Source of the DNA: Microbacterium sp.
Lineage (GTDB): Bacteria > Actinomycetota > Actinomycetes > Actinomycetales > Microbacteriaceae
Assembly: GCF_026393345.1 (NCBI RefSeq)
Contig: NZ_JAPLAI010000048.1
Span: 42,256-106,255 of the forward strand
Length of the DNA stretch: 64,000 nt
Direction of reading: 5' to 3'
The translations under genes and the position numbers were made by a program. Positions within the stretch are counted from its first letter, which is position 1. Every line of letters starts with the position of its first letter. A model generated the notes under the pieces. It saw only the letters and a list, made by a program, of their open reading frames with translations, was not told where the DNA came from and did no database searches. Below, in pieces: positions 17,876 through 25,926 of this stretch.

Positions 17876-18846
17876 TCAGGCTCGGCACCCGCCGCAGCGC
17901 CCTGGCCACCGCCCAGTCCCAGCAGACGGCGGACGCGCTCGCCGCCGTCGCCGGTGTGCCGGTGGAGCTCGTGCCGATCACGAGCGAGGGCGATGTCTCC
18001 CGAGCCTCGCTGTCCGAGCTGGGCGGTCAGGGCGTGTTCGCCACCCGCCTGCGCGAAGCCCTCCTCGCCGGCGAGTGCGACCTGCTCGTGCACTCGCTGA
18101 AGGATCTCCCCACCGCCCCCGCTCCCGGCCTCGTGATCGCGGCGCTCCCGGTGCGCGAGGATGCCCGGGACGTCGTCGTCACCCGCGATGGGACGGCGCT
18201 GCACGAGCTTCCCGCCGGCGCCGTCGTCGGGACGGGCTCCCCGCGGCGCGTCGCGCAGCTCCACATCCGGAACCCCCGCATCACCGCGCGCGACATCCGC
18301 GGGAACGTGGACTCACGTCTCGGTCGGGTCCGTGACGGTGAGCTGGACGCGGTCATCCTCGCCGCGGCCGGTCTCGTCCGGTTGGGCGGTCTCGCCCTCG
18401 ATCTGTCGGGTGAGCCGCTCGGCCTGTCGGAGTGGCCGACTGCTCCGGGTCAGGGCGCCCTCGCCGTCGAGACCCGTGACGATGCACCGGCCGAGCTGCG
18501 CGCGGCTCTCGCGCAGCTGGACGACCTGCCGACCCGCGTCGCCGTCGCCGCGGAGCGGGCGGTGCTGGCGGGCCTCGAGGCCGGCTGCCACGCGCCGGTG
18601 GGGGTGCACGCCGAGGTGATCGACGGGTACCTGCGCGTGCGTGCGGTCGTCTACGCCCTCGACGGGTCCGCCCGGGTGGGGACGGATCGGACGCTTCATC
18701 TCATGGACGGGTATGCTGAGATCTCAGGCAGCGGCAATGGTGCGATTGCTGCCGGCGACGCGGACCCGGAAACGCGTGCTCGGCGCACCGGAGAAGACGT
18801 CGCTCGTGAGCTGCTCGATCGCGGAGCAGCGGACGTCTCATCATGA
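17872..18846 (+). CDS. hemC: Hydroxymethylbilane synthase
   Basis: 324 residues. Polymerises four porphobilinogens into hydroxymethylbilane. Family marks: LGTRRSALATAQSQ at the N-terminus, HSLKDLP, GTGSPRR and GNVDSRLGR, and the dipyrromethane-cofactor cysteine in LEAGCHAPVGVHA. GTG start overlaps the hemQ stop by four bases. Runs into hemD with another 4-base overlap. Confidence 0.96.
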   Translation: MIRLGTRRSALATAQSQQTADALAAVAGVPVELVPITSEGDVSRASLSELGGQGVFATRLREALLAGECDLLVHSLKDLPTAPAPGLVIAALPVREDARDVVVTRDGTALHELPAGAVVGTGSPRRVAQLHIRNPRITARDIRGNVDSRLGRVRDGELDAVILAAAGLVRLGGLALDLSGEPLGLSEWPTAPGQGALAVETRDDAPAELRAALAQLDDLPTRVAVAAERAVLAGLEAGCHAPVGVHAEVIDGYLRVRAVVYALDGSARVGTDRTLHLMDGYAEISGSGNGAIAAGDADPETRARRTGEDVARELLDRGAADVSS

Positions 18847-19658
18847 AAGCCGACCTGATGCACGAAGATTCCCCCCGGCACGACCCCAAGCCGCTCGGCG
18901 GCTGGCGCGTCTTGGTGCCCCGCGGAGGCCCCTGGGGCGACGGTGTCGCCGCCTCCCTCCGCTCGCAGGGCGCCGTCCCGGTCGTCGCACCGCTGATCAA
19001 CTTCGCGCCGACGAACGACATCGCCACGCTCGAGACGGCCCTGGCCGACCTCGCCGCCGGTGCATTCGACTGGCTGACGGTGACGAGCGCCACCACCGTC
19101 GATGTGCTCTTCGCCTACCGTGCCAAGATCCCCGCGTCGACCAAGGTCGCCGCGGTCGGTGAGACCACCGCCGCGGCCCTCCAGGCCGCCGGCTACCGTG
19201 TCGACCTCGTCCCGGACCGCGACAACTCCGCCGCCGGGATGGCCGACCAGCTGATCGGGCTGGAGCCGGAACCGCGCGACATCCTCACCCTCCGCAGCGA
19301 GATCGCGAAGCCGGTGCTCACCAAGCGTCTGGTCGAGGCCGGACACCGTGTCCGCAGCGTCGTGGCCTATCGCACCGTGGGGGTGCCCGTCACCGAGCGC
19401 ATCGCGCACGATGTCGAGTCCGGACGCATCAACGCCATCCTCGTGACGAGCGGATCGGTCGCCGAGCAGGTGTACCTGCAGTTCCCGAACATCCCCGAGG
19501 GCACCGTCATCGCCGCGATCGGGCCGCGCACCGCCAAGGATGCGCGGCAGGCCGGGCTCGACGTCGACGTGGTGGCCGACCGGCAGACGGTGGACGCCCT
19601 GATCGATGCGGTCTCCCAGTTCGCGCTGCCGCACGCCGCGGACGAGTTCCAGCCGTGA
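18843..19658 (+). CDS. hemD: Uroporphyrinogen-III synthase
   Basis: 271 residues. Cyclises hydroxymethylbilane to uroporphyrinogen III. This family is poorly conserved, but the two-domain pattern is clear: WRVLVPRGG near the N-terminus, [32 protein letters not shown], then [13 protein letters not shown] and [17 protein letters not shown]. Location between hemC and hemB, with overlaps on both sides, confirms it. An internal ATG five codons later is an alternative start. Confidence 0.93.
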   Translation: MKADLMHEDSPRHDPKPLGGWRVLVPRGGPWGDGVAASLRSQGAVPVVAPLINFAPTNDIATLETALADLAAGAFDWLTVTSATTVDVLFAYRAKIPASTKVAAVGETTAAALQAAGYRVDLVPDRDNSAAGMADQLIGLEPEPRDILTLRSEIAKPVLTKRLVEAGHRVRSVVAYRTVGVPVTERIAHDVESGRINAILVTSGSVAEQVYLQFPNIPEGTVIAAIGPRTAKDARQAGLDVDVVADRQTVDALIDAVSQFALPHAADEFQP

Positions 19659-20638
19659 GCTTCCCGACACACCGGCCCCGGCGGCTGCGGCAGTCGCCCG
19701 CGGTCCGGCGTCTCGTCCGCGAGACGCACCTCGTCCCCTCGCAGCTGGTGCTCCCCGCCTTCGTACGCGAAGGCCTGAGCGAACCCGTCCCCATCGGGTC
19801 CATGCCCGGCATCGTGCAGCACTCCCTCGACTCCCTCCGGCGGGCAGCGGCGGATGCGGCCGAGGCCGGCGTCGGCGGGATCATGCTGTTCGGCGTGCCC
19901 GCGGTGCGTGACGCCGTGGGCTCCGGTGCGGACGATCCCGACGGCATCCTGAACGTCGCCACGCAAGCTGTCATCGCCGAGGTGGGCGAGGCGATCGTGG
20001 TGCAGACCGACCTGTGCCTGGACGAGTTCACCGACCACGGCCACTGTGGCGTGCTCGATGCAGACGGCTCGGTCGACAACGACGCCACGCTCGAGCGCTA
20101 CGCGGCCATGGGTCTCGCGCAGGCCCGCGCAGGGTCACACCTGCTCGGCCTTTCCGGGATGATGGACGGCCAGGTGGCGCACGTGCGTGCGGCGCTGGAT
20201 GCCGAGGGCTTCACCGACACGATCATCCTGGCGTACGCGGCCAAGTACGCCGGCGCGTTCTACGGTCCCTTCCGCGAGGCCGTGGACTCACAGCTCAAGG
20301 GCGACCGCCGCACGTACCAGCTCGACCCCGGCAACCCCCGCGAAGGGCTGCGCGAGGCGCTCCTTGACGTGGAAGAGGGCGCCGACATCGTCATGGTCAA
20401 ACCCGCGCTGCCCTACCTCGACGTGCTCGCCGAGGTCCGCGCGTCGGTCGATGTGCCGGTGTGGGCGTACCAGGTGTCGGGCGAGTACGCCATGATCGAG
20501 GCCGCCGCCGCACACAACTGGATCGATCGCCGAGGCGCGATCACCGAGTCCCTTCTCGGCATCCGTCGTGCCGGTGCCGATGCCATCCTCACTTACTGGG
20601 CCCTCGAGGCGGCGGAGTGGCTCCGCGCCTCTCTCTGA
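19655..20638 (+). CDS. hemB: Porphobilinogen synthase (5-aminolevulinate dehydratase)
   Basis: 327 residues. Condenses two 5-aminolevulinate molecules. Both Schiff-base lysines are visible, in [15 protein letters not shown] and [10 protein letters not shown]. The metal loop reads [14 protein letters not shown], with two of the three cysteines of zinc-type enzymes and Asp at the middle position. GTG start overlaps the hemD stop (GTGA). The gene is followed by a perfect 16-base inverted repeat before hemL. Confidence 0.96.
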   Translation: MSFPTHRPRRLRQSPAVRRLVRETHLVPSQLVLPAFVREGLSEPVPIGSMPGIVQHSLDSLRRAAADAAEAGVGGIMLFGVPAVRDAVGSGADDPDGILNVATQAVIAEVGEAIVVQTDLCLDEFTDHGHCGVLDADGSVDNDATLERYAAMGLAQARAGSHLLGLSGMMDGQVAHVRAALDAEGFTDTIILAYAAKYAGAFYGPFREAVDSQLKGDRRTYQLDPGNPREGLREALLDVEEGADIVMVKPALPYLDVLAEVRASVDVPVWAYQVSGEYAMIEAAAAHNWIDRRGAITESLLGIRRAGADAILTYWALEAAEWLRASL

Positions 20639-20656
20639 CGCCCTCCCCCCTCCGCC

Positions 20657-20711
20657 GAGACTTCACGTATGTACCGGAAAACGGCGGAATGCGGGACATA
20701 CGTGAAGTCTC
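20657..20711. repeat. Perfect inverted repeat between hemB and hemL
   Basis: Left arm GAGACTTCACGTATGT (20657-20672) and right arm (20696-20711) are exact reverse complements over 16 bases, with a 23-base GC-rich loop. RNA from it would form a strong hairpin only 19 bases past the hemB stop. No T-tract follows, so it is not a classical intrinsic terminator; it could limit read-through, stabilise the upstream mRNA or be a dispersed REP-type repeat. Confidence 0.85.
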
Positions 20712-20733
20712 GCGAGCCCCGATGGAGACAACG

Positions 20734-22059
20734 ATGAACGACCGCAACGACGACCTGTTCGAGCGCGGGCAGGCCGCGATTCCCGGCGGCGTGAACTCGC
20801 CGGTGCGGGCCTACGGCTCCGTCGGTGGCGCGCCCCGGTTCCTCGCGTCGGCGCGCGGCGCATACGTGACGGATGCGGCCGGCACCGAGTACGTCGACCT
20901 CGTCGCCAGCTGGGGCCCCGCCCTCCTCGGCCACGCCCACCCCGAGATCGTCGAGGCAGTCCGTGAGGCCGCCGGCCGCGGGCTCTCGTTCGGCGCCCCC
21001 ACCGAGGGCGAGGTCGAGCTCGCCGAGGTGATCGCCGGCCGCGTGCAGGTCGGCGACGCCGCCCCGGTCGAGAAGGTGCGGCTCGTGTCCACCGGCACCG
21101 AGGCCACCATGACCGCCATCCGGCTCGCCCGCGGCTACACCGGCCGCGACCTGCTGGTGAAGTTCGCCGGCCACTACCATGGCCACTCCGACGGGCTGCT
21201 GGCCTCCGCCGGCTCCGGCGTCACGACCCTGGGCCTGCCTGCCTCCGCCGGCGTTCCCGCCCCGATCGTGGCGCAGACCCTCGTCGTGCCCTACAACGAC
21301 CTGGACGCGCTGCGCGAGGTCTTTGCCGTGCACGGCGACCGCATCGCCGCCGTCATCGTCGAGGCAGCCGCCGCGAACATGGGCGTCGTCGCGCCGCTCC
21401 CCGGCTTCAATGCCGCGCTCACTGAGCTGGCCCACCAGCACGGCGCGCTCCTCATCCTCGACGAGGTGCTGACCGGCTTCCGCGTGCACTCCGCCGGCTT
21501 CTGGGGCCTGCAGCAGGAGGCGGGCGAGACCTACACCCCCGACCTCTTCACCTTCGGCAAGGTCGTCGGCGGCGGGATGCCGCTGGCCGCCCTCGGCGGA
21601 CGCGCAGACGTCATGGACAAGCTCGCCCCGGTCGGCCCCGTCTACCAGGCGGGCACCCTGAGCGGGAACCCGCTGTCGGTCGCGGCGGGACTTGCCACCC
21701 TCCGCCTCGCGACGCCCGACGTGTACGCCCGGGTGAACACCGCCGCCGAGGTCGTCGCCACCGCGCTGTCGGGGGCGCTGGAGATCGCCGGGGTGCCGCA
21801 CAGCGTCCCCCGCGCCGGCAACCTCTTCGGCGTCGCGTTCCTCCCCGAGGCGCCGCACACCTACGCCCGCGCCCTCGAGCAGGAGGCCTGGCGCTACCCG
21901 GCGTTCTTCCACGCGATGCTGGATGCGGGCGTCTCGCTGCCGCCGAGCGTGTACGAGGCCTGGTTCCTCACCGCCGCCCACGACGACACGGCCCTCGGGC
22001 GCATCGTCGCGGCGCTCCCCGCTGCCGCGCGCGCCGCCGCAGCGGCCACGCAGGCCTGA
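20734..22059 (+). CDS. hemL: Glutamate-1-semialdehyde 2,1-aminomutase
   Basis: 441 residues, PLP enzyme making 5-aminolevulinate. N-terminal [13 protein letters not shown] is the family signature; the PLP lysine is in [16 protein letters not shown], and [10 protein letters not shown] holds the cofactor aspartate. The ATG at 20734 follows GGAG by six bases; an in-frame ATG four codons earlier is possible. Completes the C5 pathway with hemA. The hairpin upstream suggests partly separate expression from hemB. Confidence 0.96.
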   Translation: MNDRNDDLFERGQAAIPGGVNSPVRAYGSVGGAPRFLASARGAYVTDAAGTEYVDLVASWGPALLGHAHPEIVEAVREAAGRGLSFGAPTEGEVELAEVIAGRVQVGDAAPVEKVRLVSTGTEATMTAIRLARGYTGRDLLVKFAGHYHGHSDGLLASAGSGVTTLGLPASAGVPAPIVAQTLVVPYNDLDALREVFAVHGDRIAAVIVEAAAANMGVVAPLPGFNAALTELAHQHGALLILDEVLTGFRVHSAGFWGLQQEAGETYTPDLFTFGKVVGGGMPLAALGGRADVMDKLAPVGPVYQAGTLSGNPLSVAAGLATLRLATPDVYARVNTAAEVVATALSGALEIAGVPHSVPRAGNLFGVAFLPEAPHTYARALEQEAWRYPAFFHAMLDAGVSLPPSVYEAWFLTAAHDDTALGRIVAALPAAARAAAAATQA

Positions 22060-22072
22060 CGCGCTGCGAGGG

Positions 22073-23044
22073 ATGACTGTGGACACCGCATCCGCCCGTG
22101 TCGTCGTGCTCGCCGGCGGCGTCGGCGGCTCGAAGTTCACTCTGGGGGTTCGCGAGGCGCTGCGCCGTGCGGGCGCACCCGCCGCGACCGTGGTGGTCAA
22201 CACCGGCGACGATCTGTGGCTGTCCGGGGTGCGGCTGCAGCCCGACATCGATTCGGTGCTCTACGCCCTGAGTGGTGTGAACGACAGCGTGCGCGGCTGG
22301 GGTCGCACCGGTGACACCGAACGTGTGAACGCGGAACTGCAGGCGTGGGGTGCGGGGTGGCCCTGGTTCACGCTCGGTGACCTCGACCTCGGCACCCACC
22401 TCGCCCGGACCGGGTGGCTGCGCGACGGGCTCACGGTGACGCAGGTGGTGGAGCGGTTGTCGCAGCGCTGGAACCTCGGCGTCCGGATGCTGCCCATGAC
22501 CGACACCGAGGTCGACACCCACGTGCTGCTTCAGGACGGGCGGCGGATGCACTTCCAGGAGTGGTGGACCCGCCACCGGGCGACCCTCGCCCCCGCGGAG
22601 TTCGAGAACCCGGGCATGGCCGAGGCGCTGCCCGCCCCCGGCGTCGTCGAGGCGATCGCGGATGCGGACGTGGTGCTGATCGCCCCCTCGAACCCGGTTG
22701 TGTCGATCGGTCCGATCCTCGCCGTCCCCGGCATCCGTGCGGCGCTGCGGGCGACCGCGGCCCCCGTCGGCGGGGTGTCGCCGATCATCGGCGGGAAGGT
22801 CGTCCGCGGTATGGCCGATGTCTGCCTCACCGCGATCGGCGTCGAGACGTCGGCCGCCGCGGTCGCCGCGCATTACGGGGCGCGCAGCGGCGGGGGAGTG
22901 CTCGACGCATGGCTGATGGCCGAGGAAGACGCGGATGCTGCCGCAGCCGTCGACGGGCTCGGCATCCGCGCCGTGGTGGCGCCCCTCTGGATGCGGGATC
23001 TCGAGCACTCCGCCGCGCTCGCCGACGCCGCCCTTCGGGCCTAG
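22073..23044 (+). CDS. fbiA: 2-phospho-L-lactate transferase (CofD/FbiA)
   Basis: 323 residues. Joins the activated phosphoenolpyruvyl/phospholactyl group to FO in coenzyme F420 synthesis. VVLAGGVGGSKFT and VVNTGDDLWLSGVRLQPD are the nucleotide/FO-binding signatures; TLGDLDLGTH and ISPIIGG-type (VSPIIGGKVVRG) motifs follow. Two starts compete: ATG at 22073 directly after GAGGG, or GTG at 22079 six to seven bases from it. It follows hemL by 13 bases. fbiB, its usual neighbour in mycobacteria, is missing; an IS remnant starts exactly at its stop codon. Confidence 0.92.
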   Translation: MTVDTASARVVVLAGGVGGSKFTLGVREALRRAGAPAATVVVNTGDDLWLSGVRLQPDIDSVLYALSGVNDSVRGWGRTGDTERVNAELQAWGAGWPWFTLGDLDLGTHLARTGWLRDGLTVTQVVERLSQRWNLGVRMLPMTDTEVDTHVLLQDGRRMHFQEWWTRHRATLAPAEFENPGMAEALPAPGVVEAIADADVVLIAPSNPVVSIGPILAVPGIRAALRATAAPVGGVSPIIGGKVVRGMADVCLTAIGVETSAAAVAAHYGARSGGGVLDAWLMAEEDADAAAAVDGLGIRAVVAPLWMRDLEHSAALADAALRA

Positions 23045-23472
23045 GGGCGTGTTGCCAAACACGTCTGAAACGCTCGCGGGCGAGTCTTGAACACGTGTCG
23101 CGTGATGCGATCTCGGATGAAGTGTGGGCTGTGATCGGTTCGTTGTTCCCGAACGCCAAGTCGACCGGGCGGCCCCCGGTGGATCGCCGGGCGGTGGTCG
23201 AGGCGACAGCGTGGCGGTATCGCACCGGGGCGCCGTGGCGAGATGTGCCGGAGCGGTTCGGCAACGGGAACACGATCTACAAGAACTTCAACAGGTGGGC
23301 CAAGCGGGGCGCGGACTGGACCAAGATCGTCACCAGTCGTCGCAGGGAGCCGGAGTGCGGGGAACATCATCTCGACTTCGACCTGAGGCCCTCTGACGAT
23401 CTGATCGCCCACACGACCATCCTGTCATCGCGAACGCCGAACACCTCAAGAGAGTTCAGCCACACGGCCTAG
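23041..23472 (+). mobile_element. Internally deleted IS5-family element
   Basis: The element is bounded by CTAG at 23041-23044 and at 23469-23472, a four-base duplication typical of IS5 (YTAR target), within identical GGCCTAGG octamers. The left end reads GGGGCGTGTTGCCAAAC; the right end, reverse complemented, reads GCCGTGTGGCTGAAC, matching 11 of 15 bases. Only the first ~80 codons of a transposase remain, and total length is about half of an autonomous element. It abuts the fbiA stop codon, which uses the duplicated TAG. Boundaries are by eye. Confidence 0.65.
23095..23472 (+). pseudogene. IS5-family transposase, N-terminal fragment
   Basis: From GTG at 23095, about 80 residues match the N-terminal domain (DUF4096 type) of IS5/IS1421-like transposases: SDEVWAVIGSLFPN, GRPPVDRRAVVEA, WRYRTGAPWRDVPERFG, NTIYKNFNRWAKRG. 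After WTKIV the frame continues for about 45 codons that do not resemble a transposase and ends at the duplicated TAG. The catalytic DDE domain is absent, so it is inactive. Confidence 0.8.
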
Positions 23473-23500
23473 GCCCCCACGTGTGACCCAGGTGACCGGG

Positions 23501-23821
23501 TCACTGGCCGAACTGCAGGTAGCCCCACCGCCACGTCAGTGCCTCGATGGCCGGCTCGCCGAGCTGCGGCAACAGCGACCTAAGGCGGGCGGAGAGGCGC
23601 CCGCGAAGAGCACGATCGAACGGCGCGACCTGCTCGAAAGCCAGGGTGTCGGACACCCGCACGGCGTCCTTCACCTGTGCGAGGAGCCCTCCGGGGTGCT
23701 GAGGTGCCAGGGCCGCGACCGCGGCAGCATCCCTCGTGGGAACCTTGCCCCTTCCCCTGCCGACGTACGCGACGATGGCGGCGTCGAGCAGCGCCCGTCC
23801 CGTCGGCTCATCGACGGCCAT
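23501..23821 (-). CDS. Small unknown protein, paralogue of the next gene
   Basis: 106 residues, soluble, no signal or membrane segment. The C-terminal 60 residues align with the neighbouring 66-residue protein: both share LxQxVxDAVRxxDT...RL..R.R.L.P.LG, and both end near ALTWRW. I do not recognise the family. It is the last gene of the leftward unit headed by the TNT toxin and lies next to the IS remnant. Candidate immunity-like or accessory protein; this is inference from position only. Confidence 0.6.
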   Translation of the reverse strand: MAVDEPTGRALLDAAIVAYVGRGRGKVPTRDAAAVAALAPQHPGGLLAQVKDAVRVSDTLAFEQVAPFDRALRGRLSARLRSLLPQLGEPAIEALTWRWGYLQFGQ

Positions 23822-23833
23822 AGCACGCTCCGT

Positions 23834-24034
23834 TCATGCGTCGTAGCGACGGTGCATCCACCGCCAGGTGAGCGCGTAGCGTCCTCGTACTCCGAGGTCC
23901 GGCACGAGTTCCCGGAACCGCTCGTTGAGGCGGGAAGGAAGGCCGGGGGCGAGCGGACCGACGTCGTCGGGGGACACCGTGTCCAAGCGCCGGACCGCAT
24001 CCACGACCCGCTGGGTCAGTGCGTCGGCGCTCAT
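23834..24034 (-). CDS. Small unknown protein (66 residues), paralogue of its neighbour
   Basis: Starts MSADALTQRVVDAVRRLDT and ends ALTWRWMHRRYDA. It corresponds to the C-terminal domain of the 106-residue protein encoded 12 bases downstream, so the pair looks like a tandem duplication. ATG at 24034 has GAGG directly in front, a tight spacing, so the start is uncertain. Located between the candidate immunity gene and its paralogue. No function assigned. Confidence 0.5.
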   Translation of the reverse strand: MSADALTQRVVDAVRRLDTVSPDDVGPLAPGLPSRLNERFRELVPDLGVRGRYALTWRWMHRRYDA

Positions 24035-24056
24035 CCTCGCGGTGCCGTCCCGTCGG

Positions 24057-24431
24057 TCACGACGAGGAGGACTGTTCCAGCGCCGCCATCCGTCGACGGA
24101 TCTCGTCGCCGCTGGCCGCGGCGGCAGCCTCCTCGTCGGGGGTGTACGTGCGGAAGCCGGATCGTGCCTCTCGAACGTAGTTCCACGCCCATTCGCAGGC
24201 CGCACTCTCGTCCGCGAAGCGAAGCGGCACTCCCTCCGCGTCTCGCGCGACGGTGACCTTCTCGCGAAGATCGCCCAGGGTGGCAGTGAAGGTGCCGTCC
24301 GCCTCGCGAACCAGCGTGACCAGCGCGGACGCCGGCGCCTCATCGATCGCCATCGAGACGAAGTACGGGACTGTCGCCCTGTCGATCCCGGGCAGGGTGG
24401 CGACGCGATCCGCCAGTTCTTCGTAGTTCAT
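24057..24431 (-). CDS. Unknown protein, candidate immunity protein for the TNT toxin
   Basis: 124 residues, acidic, predicted alpha/beta (ASALVTLVREADGTFTATLG then FADESAACEWAWNYV), with a polar helical C-terminus ending in serines. No recognised family. It starts 16 bases after the stop of the TNT-domain toxin gene on the same strand, the place where immunity genes of polymorphic toxins normally sit. Immunity is therefore a positional inference. Not obviously similar to mycobacterial IFT, but I could not align them. Confidence 0.6.
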   Translation of the reverse strand: MNYEELADRVATLPGIDRATVPYFVSMAIDEAPASALVTLVREADGTFTATLGDLREKVTVARDAEGVPLRFADESAACEWAWNYVREARSGFRTYTPDEEAAAAASGDEIRRRMAALEQSSSS

Positions 24432-24447
24432 CTGTCGTCCTCTTGTG

Positions 24448-25761
24448 TCACTTCACCCGGATATGACCGGACTCGATCCATTGTGCGATGCCACCGGGGA
24501 AATGAAACTGGTACCCGCCCCCGGGCTGTTGGAAGTCCGGCGCGATGTGGCCGAACCGGACCTCGTCGGGGAGAGGTTTGACCACTTCGAGCTGATAGTG
24601 CTGGAAGGGCGGCGAGAGACGGTCCGGGGGCAGGCTCTGGGTGGGGAAACCCGTGCCGGGCGGAGACGCGAACTCGCCGGTGTCATCGAGGCCGCGGACG
24701 GGGGAGATCCTGTCGAGAATCGTGCCGGGCGGGGCCACCTGGTTGCCGGGGACGATCGTCTTCGAGGTGTCGAAACCGTTCTCACCCGGCCAGCGCCAGT
24801 CGGGGTAGCCGCTTTCGGTGAAGCGCCTGAGATGGGTGTCGATGAACTCGTCGCCGTCCAACCCGCCGAAGGGGTGGTAGCCCGGGATCTGCGCCTGCGC
24901 GGCCCAGTCCTCCATGTCCTGGATGAGCTTCTTCCGCCGGGGGTCGAGACGCCGGACGCCGGGAAGCGCGGCGACGGACTCCCGGGCGGAGTGTGCCGCG
25001 GACTTCCCGCCCTTGAGGACCTTGTCGAACAGGTCACCGGCGTTGCGCAGCAGCACCTTGAGCTCGTCGAGCAGTTTCATGAGGCTCTTGCACGACTGCA
25101 GCACTGCGGTCACCTTGCTACCGACCTTGGCAGCGAGGCTCGCGACGCGGGTGGAGACCTGCTCGATGATCCAGGGGGTGGCAAGGCCCAGGCTGAAGAC
25201 CGCTTCCGCCGCCCAGGAGATCGCCGAGCCGACGAGCTGGGAGAGGACGTCGCGGACAAGATCGTGGACGACCTGCACGATGGTGGAGGCCACCTCGAGG
25301 CCGGTGGCCATGGCGCCCGCCCATCGCCCGGCGGCGCGGATGTGCTCGGCGGAATCGGCCTGGAACCGGCGGTACGCGTCGATCGCCTGGCCGGCCAGCT
25401 CATCGAGATCCCCGACGACGCGCTCGAGCTCCTGCGCGGCGCTGTCCAGCTGCGCCTCCATGTTCGACCAGGTCTGCGCGAAACCGGCGACTTCACCGGC
25501 GTCTCCGGTGAGATCGTTCATCCAGCCCTTGAGGGGCTCCATGTGATCCATCAGCCAGCCGAGGCCGGCCCCGATCAGGGACCCCAGTGGATCGGAGACC
25601 GTTGCGACCGTGTCCGCGGCGGTCGAGAACGCGGCGAGGCCGCCCATGACCCAGTCGCCGGATTCGATCGCTTCGGCAAGCTGCGTGCCGGAGTCGAGGA
25701 TTCCCGCGCCGCTGAAGGGCGTGGCGGTGTCGATCGGGCCCGCGACGAGAGGATTGCTCAT
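24448..25761 (-). CDS. T7SS-type polymorphic toxin with C-terminal TNT (NAD glycohydrolase) domain
   Basis: 437 residues. Residues about 60-150 are a WXG-like helical region (WSNMEAQLDSAAQELERVVG), then a hydrophobic Ala-rich helical stretch to about 255 and a linker. The last ~110 residues match the TNT fold: YPDWRWPGENGF, PPGTILDRI, GEFASPPGTGFPTQSLPP, HYQLEVVKPLP, and FQQPGGGYQFHFP with the conserved Gln. TNT domains hydrolyse NAD+ (tuberculosis necrotizing toxin). From memory, the residue before SLPP is usually Arg; here it is Gln. No signal peptide, consistent with type VII export. Confidence 0.85.
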   Translation of the reverse strand: MSNPLVAGPIDTATPFSGAGILDSGTQLAEAIESGDWVMGGLAAFSTAADTVATVSDPLGSLIGAGLGWLMDHMEPLKGWMNDLTGDAGEVAGFAQTWSNMEAQLDSAAQELERVVGDLDELAGQAIDAYRRFQADSAEHIRAAGRWAGAMATGLEVASTIVQVVHDLVRDVLSQLVGSAISWAAEAVFSLGLATPWIIEQVSTRVASLAAKVGSKVTAVLQSCKSLMKLLDELKVLLRNAGDLFDKVLKGGKSAAHSARESVAALPGVRRLDPRRKKLIQDMEDWAAQAQIPGYHPFGGLDGDEFIDTHLRRFTESGYPDWRWPGENGFDTSKTIVPGNQVAPPGTILDRISPVRGLDDTGEFASPPGTGFPTQSLPPDRLSPPFQHYQLEVVKPLPDEVRFGHIAPDFQQPGGGYQFHFPGGIAQWIESGHIRVK

Positions 25762-25829
25762 GCCACCGCTCCGCTCTCATCCATCACGTCCCACAGCGTA
25801 CGACCACGTCCGGGTGGGTGTTCGAGGGC

Positions 25830-25838
25830 TGTGGACAA
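25830..25838 (-). promoter_or_regulatory. TTGTCCACA element upstream of the toxin gene
   Basis: On the minus strand TTGTCCACAG lies 68 bases before the toxin ATG, in the 165-base gap 25762-25926 that otherwise holds no gene. The same 9-mer occurs at 32877 and a variant (TTATCCACA) at 2373, each ahead of a T7SS-linked gene in the same orientation. It equals the actinobacterial DnaA-box consensus as I remember it. Role unproven. Confidence 0.4.
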
Positions 25839-25926
25839 CCGGGCTAGAGCTTCCGGGGGCTGCGGCCCTGCGCTCACCCCTCACGGCAGACGGGACACCC
25901 CTGCTCGTCCCCGCGGACCTGATCGG

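Noticed and set aside
20657..20711. Intrinsic terminator after hemB
   Set aside because: Strong stem but long loop and no downstream T-run; reported as inverted repeat instead.
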